Source: Saccoglossus kowalevskii (taxonomy: Eukaryota > Hemichordata > Enteropneusta > Harrimaniidae). Taken from it: a DNA stretch of 37,693 nt. Shown here one piece after another: positions 1 through 14,399 of the stretch; position 1 is the stretch's first letter; each line of letters starts with the position of its first letter. Under the pieces are notes generated by a model. That model saw nothing but the letters and a program-made list of their open reading frames with translations, was not told the DNA's origin and did not search any database. The position numbers and the translations under genes were made by a program. The DNA lies in assembly GCF_000003605.2 (NCBI RefSeq), contig NW_003144789.1, positions 6,698 to 44,390 of the forward strand. The letters run 5' to 3'.

Positions 1-60
1 TATAGGAACCTGATAAGAAAATAGTGATTTACATTTTTTTCTACAAAGGGCATTAAAAGA

Positions 61-182
61 TTAATATTAATCATTATCAAACATTATAAACTGTTAACCG
101 GTAAATGTTATTAACTACTATTAATTGTTATAAACTGTTGTTTAATGATATCAACTGCTGTTAACCAATATTAACTATTACA
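61..182. repeat. Degenerate A+T-rich simple repeat
   Basis: Short words related to TTAACTATTA, ATAAACTGTT and CTGTTAACC recur about every 13-20 bases through this stretch, with no exact period. It looks like a decayed low-complexity repeat. No coding signal is visible. Confidence 0.5.
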
Positions 183-1726
183 GAAGTGCCAATTTTGTGT
201 AAACAAACAAATAAACAAACAATGTATTTGCTTATTTAGCCAGTAATTATTGGATTGAAGATATCATGCACTCATACAGTCATTTTTGCCAACCGGCTCA
301 GACCCAATCACAGACTCAGAAATGTGGGACCGCATAATTCAAGCATACATGTGTATTGATAGGAAATTATCCCACAGAAACAACTAGAACCTTTTACTGT
401 ACTGTACTTTACATGTACATGTATATGAACAGTACAAAGGACCTTTATACAAATACAAATGTCACAGACCTGACTCTCTTTAATACTCTCATTCCATTGT
501 TCTGTACGCAACCAACTATGGGAGTCGCACCCACAATCCCCCTGATGATGTGCCACATATGAATTTCACATACATTGTATACATAGCATGGTAACTATAA
601 CGAACACAGCTGATGCAATATTGAACTGCTTTGTACACACTATTATATATCATACAAAGTCCTTGTCACCATCTGAAATATACGTCTCACTTCCTCTCAA
701 GGAGAAGGGAAAGTGATTGATTTTTCTAATTTATTCTTTTTTGTTTCCTAAAAATTTAAGCATCAATATACTTGTAACGCTCTGGGGAGACTGAATATCT
801 GTTAACTTAAAAAGTTATTGAAACAACTTATCTACGTCGAGATCACTTCAACTTTCCAGTTTTCAGACCGAAAAAAAAAATCATATTGAGAAGATGTTTA
901 CTAGTGTGAGAGTGTCCTTAATATTACTAAAATTATACAATAACTGAAATCTGTGATTGCCATGTGATTTTACTCATCAGAAAGGTGATTGGGTTAATAC
1001 ATACAGCCACACCATGACTCATCCGGGGTCCAATAGTGTAATTGTGCAATTACAGTCCACATCTTCCATCTAAATGTCACGACCTCAAATGATTTAAAAA
1101 AAGAATACATTTCCATAAATCTGAAGTGGGTTCCATAACATCTTATATCAGACTTACTCACTTCAGCAGCACTTGAACAGACTTGGAAAATTGATCCACA
1201 GAAGCATGTTACATATTTCATTTTTTTGTATATATAGATTTGAAAAATAGATCTAAATGCTTAGGGAAAAAAATGTTTCACATCAATTTGTTTTCAAAAT
1301 TGGTGAGATTATTATTTTTATTCTTATAAAATTATCATTAAATTTGTGCTTTCATATTTATTTTTCACAAACAATTGATTTTTTCTTCATTTTTTTAAAG
1401 TTCTGCAAAAAATCTAAAAATATTAATATATATAGCTTATACTCGGTAACTGGCAGTACATTGAAAAACTACACTATAAGAAAAAACTGTAAGCCATTAA
1501 ATTTTCACTGCTGCAAAATTTCATAATTTTCACTGACACTAGAAATTTGCAAAAAATATTTCCCTTGCAAAATTAAACTGGTTTGCAGAAAGACATTTTA
1601 AAGTTTCTGTTAGTATTTGGATTTAATTGAACAGAGCCAAATGATTAAAATCGCACCATTGTTTTTGTAGAGTGTTTTCCTAAAAACAAAAAGTTGGCAT
1701 TGTTCTGTATGATGAGATATTAACTA

Positions 1727-1850
1727 TTTGCCATGGTTATTATTGTTACCTCAGTGTAAGATCACAATCATTTAGTTGGTTGTTGCCATGGCAATTACAA
1801 CTGTTATCATCTTCTTACAAATCTTATGGAGGTAAAACCATGGTAACTAT
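1727..1850. promoter_or_regulatory. Three spaced CCATGG-centred RFX X-box-like palindromes
   Basis: Three CCATGG cores occur at 1731-1736, 1786-1791 and 1838-1843. The middle one sits in GTTGCCATGGCAAT (1782-1795), one base off the perfect RFX X-box palindrome GTTGCCATGGCAAC. The outer two are half-matching: TTGCCATGGTTA on the left, and ACCATGGTAAC on the right, which reads as an X-box half on the minus strand. Core spacing is 55 and 52 bp. The site is in the long CCDC149 intron. Binding is inferred from the motif only. Confidence 0.4.
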
Positions 1851-1854
1851 TGGT

Positions 1855-2110
1855 ACATACAAAGTGTCAAAGCAATTGAGCTACAATAGTAGTTAGCTTT
1901 TCTTTTACCAAAAATTACAAAAATATTCATTAACTTGGAGAAGAAATCTGACAGAGGTCCAACCAAGGGAACTACATACCAAGTATCAAAGCAATTGAGC
2001 TGTTAGTTTTCAAGAAGTCATCTAAAATAGCATTTTTTACCAAAAATGACAAAAATATATGAACAAATCTGACCGAGGTTCACCCAAGTAGTTTTCAAGA
2101 AGAAGTCAAA
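1855..2110. repeat. Imperfect tandem duplication, roughly 120-130 bp period
   Basis: The word CAAAGCAATTGAGCT appears near 1869 and again near 1987. ACCAAAAATTACAAAAATAT near 1908 returns as ACCAAAAATGACAAAAATAT near 2039. AAATCTGACAGAGG near 1945 returns as AAATCTGACCGAGG near 2066. The two halves are clearly related but diverged, as expected for an old dispersed repeat with internal duplication. No protein is encoded. Confidence 0.6.
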
Positions 2111-2269
2111 AATAGAATTGTTGATAAACAAATGACTACAGACAATCACTTATATACAGCTTCTCTGTCATCTATGATGATAACATCCTATTATGTTTAG
2201 CCTTTGTATAAAATATAAACAAAAATGGTCAAGTGTGACTAAGGAAATGGGTAAAAGAAAAAGAAAAAA

Positions 2270-3290
2270 ATCAAAATCTGTGAAAGTCTCTGAAACAGAA
2301 CACATGAAATGTTTGACTTTGATGAATTTTTAACATTTAAATGGCCACCATTCAGCCATCTTGTAACCGATGGTCAAGCAGATATACTCAGATATTAAGG
2401 ATAGTTTCATGGGGCTCATATCATCCCAAAATAATATTTTTACTTAGTTGTACTGTTATCTATAGTTGTACTTTTATCTAGATAGAGATTTATGTATTTT
2501 ATTAATATCTCATTAACCATCCATTTGCAGCCATGCTGCTTCAAAGAGCTAACTTCGATAGTTAGCAGCCAATGCTGCTCCTCCATAATATAGCCGCAGC
2601 CTTCGCTGCCTATACCTCAAATTGCAGTCACACTGCAATCTTTCATTACACTACAGCCCCAGCGACTGAAGCTTCATTACTAACACAGATTTTTGAGTTG
2701 TGTATTATTTCAGTGTTCTTGCTTTCACATGATGGGGGCTCATGACATGTCCATCCTGGTATATTTCTTGTAAGCCAATGGATTTCGTTGTGTGCCCCCC
2801 TGTTTTGCCAAAGTAATATACTTTATTTTTCATGTACCTATGTGTTTGTGTCATAAATGCATTGAGATGTATGATATTTTTTATATCAATTAAGCTTGGA
2901 CATTATCAGTCATAGCATGTCAGAGATACAGCCACGGAACTACTTAAAACAAAAATAGCCGCCAGTCAGCCATTTTCAATCAGATCTAAAAAACAAAATC
3001 ACATGCCTCAAAGTTCCATAATGTCCAATGTATATACCAACTTTGAATGAAATCCATCCAAAACAACAGAAACTGGTTGCGAAATGGCAGGAATGCTTGA
3101 TTTTAATGAATTTTTAACATTATAATAGCCGTCATTGTTGAATCAGATCATAAAACGAATAGACGAACATGTGTATACCAAGATATATAACTTGTGTGTG
3201 AAGTTTGAATGTAATTGACCCAGGCATCTCCAAGATGCAGGTGTGGATTAACCACAAATCCTTGTTTTGATACAGTGTCAAGAAGCTAGA
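2270..3290. repeat. Two diverged copies of a dispersed noncoding repeat flanking the hairpin cluster
   Basis: The segments near 2320-2360 and 3095-3150 share the wording GATGAATTTTTAACAT or AATGAATTTTTAACAT, followed by an ATGGCC- or TAGCCG-type GCC-containing stretch. Other phrases about 700 bases apart are loosely alike. This indicates interspersed repeat sequence of unknown class. No transposase or reverse transcriptase reading frame is visible. Confidence 0.4.
2527..2639. repeat. Run of five consecutive perfect short hairpins
   Basis: Five perfect inverted repeats follow each other. GCAGC-CAT-GCTGC is at 2527-2539. GCTAACT-TCGAT-AGTTAGC is at 2548-2566. AGCAGC-CAAT-GCTGCT is at 2564-2579. 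GCAGC-CTTC-GCTGC is at 2596-2609. ATTGCAGT-CAC-ACTGCAAT is at 2621-2639. Stems are 5-8 bp and loops 3-5 bases. The hairpins have different stem sequences, so this is not a simple tandem repeat. The function is unknown. Confidence 0.75.
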
Positions 3291-4489
3291 ACACAAGTCC
3301 TAGTTTCGACCTACATCTGACAATATCTAAAAATAACTTTTTCATATATCGTACAGACCAAAACAACTGGTTCCCACAACATATTTCACCTGAGAATATG
3401 GAAGTGAAATTTTTGAGCCAAATTGCTGTTGCTGCTGTTTGTATTGATCTAATATAACAATACACCATGTTTTAATCAATTTGATCAAATTGTTGTTGCA
3501 ATACACAATTAACAAGCTGGATTAGTATGCAAATTGGTTAATTAATATGCAGACTATTATAAATTATTATTATTATATGCCTAGGTCTGTAACCTATGGC
3601 ACTGAGCACTACAATAATGTAGTCTTGTTATTGTACTCTATTTGACCTCATGACCTCATCACCTGATTAATGAGAACAAAAACCAAAAACTCGCGGAGTA
3701 TATATTTTGAAGTGTACACCTTATTATTATACAACTTTTTTAATAGATATTGAGAAGAGGGCAGCTCAACTATCACTTTCACTCTCAAGAGTTGACATAT
3801 TTGAAAGGCACACACACATCACAGACGTAAATTTTAAGCATTTGTTTCATACTTCGTAGGACCCTATGGCAGACTGAATCCTCTCTTATACTTTCATACA
3901 AACAAGATGTGTTATTTTAATGAAGTACTATTTTTGCATGTAGTAGCTTCAACTTTGAAGACTAGCGACTAAAATACTGCTGCCTTCATCAAACTCCTTG
4001 ATAACCACTGCCGACATTTTCTTGCATATAAATCAGTGAAACGTTTGTAAAGTTCTGACAACATTAAAAGAAAGTTCTGTGTGATGGTAATCCTGACCAT
4101 TATGTTCCAATACATTGAAACAGCCAACTGTGGGTGGTGAAGAAAAACTAACGTTTGATTTACAGACTGTATCTGGTACAGACTCACACTACAAGTGTAA
4201 CTTTAGATAGCTCTTGTTTTTTTTGTCATGCTGAAAGTAGTTAATTTTTAGGCAAAATAGTTAAAGACATGTAGACAATGGGAAATAACACGAAATTGTT
4301 TTAGTTTCGAAAATTTTTTAAAGTTTTCCTAGCAACAAAAATTACACAAACTTTTGCGAGATAGATTTCTGATATCCATAGAATTGAAAACGATGTGAGG
4401 TCTGATCTGTGTTTATGTTTAGTTAGCATGGAGTTAACCACAATGCCATGGCTAAACTTTAGTCATTATTGTCAACTTAACAGTCACAT

Positions 4490-4685
4490 TGACACACTAT
4501 TTTTCTTAATTTCACTATTTTCACTAATAAGTCAAATACGCTAAATTAAATGCACATGAACATGTAAAATAACGATAGAATTCATTGTTTTACTGGCAAA
4601 TCAGTTAAATAAAAATCAAGTGAATATGCTGAAAATATCAAAATGATGAAATTAAATGTCAGTGAAAATAAATGGTTTTACAGTA
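4490..4685. mobile_element. Degenerate MITE copy related to the 8246 and 23261 elements
   Basis: The right end reads TTTTACAGTA (4676-4685), the same terminal sequence as two better preserved elements. Internal phrases such as ACGCTAAATTAAA and CAGTGAAAATAAA are shared with the copy at 23261-23470. A matching left terminal repeat is not evident, so this copy is probably truncated or diverged at its left end. Confidence 0.45.
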
Positions 4686-5418
4686 TTCCACAAGCTATTC
4701 AGGGATTTCACTATGGATAACAGTTATAGCCAATTTACAAATTGTTTTATTGCGATTTTACGAATGGCGAGAATTGAAAAATCATGAATTTTGGAAGACT
4801 TGTGTAGAAACTAAAATACATTACTACAACATACATTTTATAATTAGCAAAATGTTTTCCTGATGTTTAATGTTACATCTATGGGTGATGACATGCTCTC
4901 AAACTGAATAATAATACAATGTTTGAAATTAGTGTTATCCATTGGTGGTCAAAGTGACAATGTAGCCAAATGAAGATATAATTTACTATGGTGACTGGCA
5001 AGGGTTAGCAAAAGCCCAGATTGTCATGATGAATGAAAGAGCCCCTGTCAGTGATTCTGATATTTGAAATGATTCAACAACATGTATGACATTATAAAAT
5101 GTTTAAGTACAGGTATTAAACATTGTACCTCAATTTTTAAACAAAAAATATCATTCAATGCTAATTACCATGGGAATGACCAATGATAAAGCATAATGGT
5201 CACCAATCGACCATATTGCATTGGTTCATGAACAAAAATAACACACATATTTCACAAAATGGGCATCTAAAAAATGTGTGCATGCATGGCCAGTGGGTCA
5301 TATTTGTTTTTTAAAATGCTCTGTTTGAGCAAAATTGGTCAAAGCATACTTCAGATATAGCTCTGGCAGGACACAGACCAGAACATGGATATAAAGAAAC
5401 ATAATGCCATCATGATTA

Positions 5419-9164
<3,746 letters not shown>

Positions 9165-9470
9165 TTTAGTCCTCAGATGCTAGTCCATATCCAGCTGGCC
9201 TTTAAACAATATGGCGGACGACTCTAGCCACTTAACTTGCTAGTCATTATCGCCGATCGAGGATTTGTGAAATTATTTCCGACAATTCTGGAGGAATTGC
9301 TGTATATATGAAGGGTTTAATGTATCTATTATTGACACCAGCATATTAATAATTCCTTTCTGGCTGTGAAGAGTGCCTAGTATGTCCACTGTGTTTCCTG
9401 AATAACGATAAAGTGTTGATATTTAGATACAGTGTCCTGGGGAGTCGCTTATTTTACCCACAATGCATAT
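9165..9470 (-). promoter_or_regulatory. CCDC149 5' flank with YY1-like and ZNF143-like motifs
   Basis: AATATGGCGGAC (plus strand, around 9209-9220) lies about 45 bases upstream of the CCDC149 ATG and matches the YY1 core ATGGCGG common near starts of broadly expressed genes. TACCCACAATGCAT (9455-9468) fits the Staf/ZNF143 core. No TATA box is evident at a suitable distance. A TATA-less promoter here is inferred from position and motifs only. Confidence 0.45.
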
Positions 9471-12400
9471 ATTATTAGTATATACGCGAACTTATTTTGA
9501 TGTGGTTATATATAGAAGAAGATAGAGATTATTTGTCAAACGCTGATGCTTTTTGAATACAATTTGTTCTCGCTCAATTTATATATACACGTGACTAGTC
9601 GCAACTATCTTAACGCTTCAATTTACGTCCCAAAAAAAGAACGCATAAAGAACTTCAAATGATACAAAACCGCAGTGCACTCTATTCACTTGTACACTCT
9701 GGTTCAGTGAAAGTACACAGGGTTTATAATAAACGAAAATAATCCATCCAAGAGGGAGTAACTTTATCCGGTGTGTGAATGAACCCGTGACTTACAGTTT
9801 TCTCGTTCCCAAGAAAGGGGGAAAGGATTTATGATCTGTGAATCCATGACTGTAGGTTGGACTATTAATTATAGTAAATTGTCTACAGCCAATTTGTTCC
9901 ACCTTGTCACTGGTTTATTTATTTTGCTCAAATTCCGTAGTAACCATTTCCCCTCATTCAATTCTACATTACCAACATTCCATCCGCTTTGAAAGTCTGC
10001 GGGTTGTTTATGAGTACGTGAAACCCGTACTACAATACAATACCATAACTCTTAGGCGAGTTAGAAACACGGGTGGAAATCCGTGCAAGAGAATATGTAT
10101 TCACTCAACAAGAGCACAATAAAGAAAACATCAAGCTGACAAGTTAAAGAGATTGGGAGTCACGTAGTATGTTTGAAAGACACTAGATCAATATGTGTTT
10201 TAACACAGACACCACTGGTGTTTGAAATACGTTGTGAACCCCCGCGGTGGAGAAAATACGCCGCGGTAGAGTATTGGCGATGGGGTATAGAAAGAAAATT
10301 TAAGATAGGCGGGAAATTCTACTACATATATAGTATTATGTCTCTCGCGCTGTTAGAATCCTCACCCATTTTACTGTGCTTGTATAGCGTCAAATATACA
10401 CAATGGAGAAATAATAATTCGTTGTTCTGACGTGGACTTTCTCCCCGTTACTAGAGACACTGTGCATTCTTGGCAGATTGGGGTCGCCGATAGCTCACAA
10501 TAACAGTGTATATCAGTTTCTTGGCCGTGGGAGTGTCTCACTCCCGGGCTGAATGGTTATTTTTTGTACGTAGACCATAGAAATGTCTGGTTTCGTGTGT
10601 TATTTTTTTCCTTCTGGCTGTCAATAAAATGTCATTGCTTTGACGGACACAGAGTCGCCCGGATGTGAGTGCAGCGCACGCCATATGAGGTTTGGGGAGC
10701 AATTCGAATGAACGTTTTAGGGTTTGATGCTACAAACAAACGTCTAAATGATTCATACAGGAAACGAGTTAATGAGAAAACTGAATCTCACACAACAAGT
10801 CAATGTGATTCAACAATTGTTTTTTCTCATTATCTTTCCCTTTTTCCGCGTAAATCTGATAATTGGTGGCAATTACTGCTCGGAAGATCGATTGATCGGA
10901 GAATAGACAGAACATTAATTCAAGAGACGAGCAGGCGCCAGCGAAACCGTATTATGTGTGAAAATGACGTTTACGGCATCATCACACACAATAACAATTT
11001 CACGGACAGCGTCATGAATTAACCGTGTCTCGATTTGGCGAGATGGTCACACAATGTATTTCTCCTTGTCTATCAAAGTAGCGAAAAAGAAAAAAAAACA
11101 CGCCATGTCGATGAAAACTACTAATAAAATAAATAATGAATTAGGATCGCGTATTTTTTTAACTGAGTAGCTCGGCGTAATTGCATTTCCAGTGAGTTGT
11201 TGACGAACGTGAAACACACAAATAAACCCATAGATACAAACCCACATGGAATTACAATGTAAATCCTATCCAAGCTATGTATCACTCTGTGTAGGGATAC
11301 ACTACATAAAAATATATTATAGCATTTACAGGCCATGACAAAAATAACAATAACATACATGACATTCGTTCACAGCATGTATCGCGTTAATATTTAGTTA
11401 ATGTTTAAAAATGTAATTCTATACTTTTTGGGATATGACAACTCTCTATAGTTTAAGCTCATAACTTGTTTAACGATGGTAAATTTCAAGACAGGTACAC
11501 GTTTATGAATCATCGAATGAGTTTTTTTTTTCACTTTAGGTTGTCAATAACTATGGGGGCGTACCAGCTTGTGTATACCTTTTCGCTATTTTCACCGAAT
11601 CTGTGCCAAAGAATTGTCTTCCTCGTCAACTTGAACGTTTTTGATTCGTAGGAATCGGACAGGTGTCTGTTTGGCATCAATGATGTAAAAATGTGACCCC
11701 CCCCCCAAAAAAAAAAACACCCGACCGATGCGATAATGTATGTGGGTGACAATCGAGCGTTATTCAACGAATTAAATTAACAAGTTATATGTTTGTTTTT
11801 CTTTACGCAGGTTTTTACCTCCATGATTAAACAAAAAATATCTTCGCTATGTCATAGGCTGACAATGACATTTGTGTGTGAAAAAGCAGCGGAAAAAATC
11901 TATACATTATTCAACCTCTTTCCCATTCATTACTTGACACTGTTATGTATCTCACTTCCGCGACAAAACTGTTCTTCCTTTGTTTTCGGCGATGACTTCA
12001 CTTTGACGAATCATGGTTATTCATTGTCCTATATATTCATGATTATAGTAAAAGTAACCTTTATAATAAAAAAAAAATCCAACGTCAATGGGATGACTGA
12101 TGTAATCAGATAAAATAATGAACTCTGTCGTACAATTACTAGTATTATATGTGAATGTTGATTGGCGTTGCTTTCATCCCGGAGTTGCCCTAAATCAGAT
12201 AACAATAAGCCAAGATCAAGTCCAAGTTTAAAACGTCACATTTATGTTGAACAAACAAACAACCAACCATAATCAATTTAAAAAAACAAACCCTTTTTTT
12301 TCAAGGAAAGTCGGGTGTTGAATGTACCTGAATATATTATGTTGGCCAAGCCTTTACCGAAGCAACAAAGGTAATATACTTAAAAATGAACTGTTTACAC

Positions 12401-13599
12401 ACGCGATGGTAGCTTGGCGCACCGGTAAATTACACGGCTTTGTGCATTTGTCTATCTAGCTGAAAGTACGAGGGCGTCTTCGTAGTTCGTGTTAGAAAGG
12501 GATCGGTGCGTGGAGAATAAATCCCTCTATCACATTTGGGGACTACAGGCAGCCCCATTTACCCTATTGTTGTCGCGTTCGTTTTTAACAAGACGATACA
12601 ATGGTAGCGCGAGATGTTTGTTTAACGTCCCACATGAGAAAGTGGACCCTCTTGAACTGGGTTCAAAGAGCACTTCGAGGACTTGTTAAGCAGTCTCAAG
12701 TAGCGTTGATGATCTTATCTTTTGTCCCCCATAGACCATCTATGGGTTTAGGAGCTCGTTTGCACAGATTTTCTGAAAAAAGACGAAAAGAAAAACCAAC
12801 ACGTCACGAACAGTGGCCATTCCTCGTCAGTCAACGAGGAGACATACATAACGAGGCGGTTTTACACACTTTTTTGTGTTTTCCCCGTTTGTAATAAGCT
12901 TTATTGATGAAACAAAGTTGTATGATACCAGTTAATTTCTCCCATTTAGCGTCCTGGTTAAGTTGCTTTCATCTTTGCCGCGGCGCACAATGTGATTGCG
13001 CAGAGGCACGACTGTGTGGGTGCCACAGTGGCTACCACACCATTAAGAAATAATACGTCATTCTCAGCTTGCACAGCGTCGACACGGAGACTTGTTTTGG
13101 GGGTGTATCTGCGAGACAGGCCCAACCCTCTCATTAAACTCAATAGAAATCTGTAATGACAGAAGTAAACTAATAGTAGACACTGATTTGCATACCGCTA
13201 AACGAGCAAGAACCAAACAGAATCCCCGATGTTATCGTTGGCCCCCATTCATACATGAAAACAACGAAGGAATGCATGCATGAAACAGTATAATGAAACC
13301 GAGTGAAAGTACCACTGAAAGCGGGTCCGAGCCAGACACAAAAACGGCGAGTATTAATGTGCCACAATTGGCATCCCCATAGCTCCCGCTGACCATTCAT
13401 CAGCTAGTTAGTCGGAGGGAACCACAGTGTGTGCGAGCAGGTAATTTCGCCATCATCCATCACTTGACTAGCTGCGCGGGTCACATCGGTGTCAAGACAA
13501 GGCAAAAGCATATTTGCGAGGAACTGTGGTAAGGGTCAATTTCTTCAAACTGACAACAACCAACCCTGCAATTTAACAAGATTGTGTTCATTGTAGTTA
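9471..13599. other. Intergenic region between CCDC149 and the BMP gene, no gene recognised
   Basis: The ORFs here (largest 117 codons at 10669-11022) show no domain, have no splice-site support and have unremarkable composition. Local curiosities include the hairpin GGGAGTG-TCT-CACTCCC near 10529-10545 and a C-run followed by an A-run at 11697-11717. There is also a strong-looking acceptor (TTTTTCTTTACGCAG) ending at 11809 with nothing coding after it. The region may hold regulatory sequence or 5' UTR exons of either flanking gene, which I cannot show. Confidence 0.55.
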
Positions 13600-13628
13600 A
13601 GAGAAGAGGAGACGGAGAGAGAGAGAGC
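13600..13628. repeat. GAGA-rich run upstream of the BMP gene
   Basis: The stretch is AGAGAAGAGGAGACGG followed by GAGAGAGAGAGAG, a purine-only microsatellite about 420-450 bases upstream of the BMP start codon. GA runs are frequent in promoters, but this may be simple repeat only. Confidence 0.6.
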
Positions 13629-13869
13629 AGTCATCGGTCCGTAAGACGGCGGCAGCCTACGTTATGTAAACAATTGGCGTTATCACAGCAGCATCGACTT
13701 TTTTGATTTAAAAAAAAAAACGAAAAGAGGCGTGGGAGTTACGGATTCGAAGTATAGAATTGAAAGTTGTGTCATCGTCGAAGAAGCCCCCGCTTATACA
13801 GATGCTGTGCACATATCATTAGCTTGTCCAATATGCCTCTACGTAAAGGTAGTGCATCTACGACATTGG

Positions 13870-13876
13870 TATAAAA
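13870..13876 (+). promoter_or_regulatory. TATA-box candidate for the BMP gene
   Basis: TATAAAA (in GGTATAAAATATCAC) lies 175-181 bases upstream of the BMP ATG. It would set transcription near 13900 and give a leader of about 150 bases. A second candidate, TATAAAG, is at 14008-14014 and would give a leader of only about ten bases, so this one is preferred. Confidence 0.4.
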
Positions 13877-13885
13877 TATCACACC

Positions 13886-14005
13886 ATGTGCAGTGTGGTG
13901 CATGCTTGCTCCAACGATAACACCTGCCAAACGAATTTACTGAGCGTAACCACTACCACGCCTTGTAGAAACCACCGGTTCAAGTGCTGCAGCGACGTAA
14001 CGTGA
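13886..14005 (+). other. Upstream ORF, 39 codons, cysteine-rich
   Basis: ATG at 13886 in good context (ACACCATGT) opens a 39-codon frame closed by TGA at 14003-14005, 45 bases before the BMP start and not overlapping it. It encodes six cysteines (positions 2, 8, 14, 27, 34 and 35). It is in the leader only if transcription begins upstream of 13886, since the TATA at 13870 would start just after its ATG. Translation is unproven. Confidence 0.3.
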
Positions 14006-14050
14006 GGTATAAAGTTACTTAACCGTGTGTTAAAAACATAGTACTCCGCC

Positions 14051-14399
14051 ATGACTCCCAATTGGGGCATTACTTTTGGGTTGATCGTACTGTCCTTGTT
14101 CTGGTTAGTCCACGGCGTGCCAGTTAAAACAAAATCGGGGAAACACCGTAAAGATTCCCAAGGTAATTTCGGGGATCTTTTAGAAAGACGTCAAGAAAAC
14201 ATGGAAGGCGGACTTGAAACTAAACTACTCAACGTCTTCGGGTTGAGGGAGCTGCCGAAGCATGGCCGAAAACAGTTTGAAACCCCATCTTTTATGATGG
14301 AACTCTATCAAAGTTTAGCGGAGGAAAAGAATCAGCAGGCTAGAACAACCGCGACTAGACAGATTAAAGCAAACACAGTGAGGAGCTTCTTCGATACAG
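14051..14399 (+). CDS. BMP ligand coding exon 1 (signal peptide and N-terminal propeptide)
   Basis: The ATG at 14051 has a strong context (CCGCCATGA) and is the first in-frame start before the signal peptide. The exon ends ACAG before the donor GTAAGC (14400) and gives 116 codons plus one base (phase 1). The joint lies three codons after ANTVRSF, near the intron position of vertebrate BMP2 and BMP4, which supports the family assignment. Confidence 0.95.

Noticed and set aside
3969-4187. Minus-strand ORF considered as the next CCDC149 exon
   Set aside because: It lacks the charged coiled-coil character and any match to the expected downstream CCDC149 segment.
10669-11022. 117-codon ORF in the CCDC149-BMP intergenic space
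   Set aside because: It begins at a non-ATG codon, has no recognisable domain and no splice-site or motif support. This length is expected by chance over many kilobases.
11795-11809. Strong splice acceptor (TTTTTCTTTACGCAG) suggesting an exon
   Set aside because: No conserved coding sequence follows and no partner donor is convincing. It could be a UTR exon but cannot be supported.
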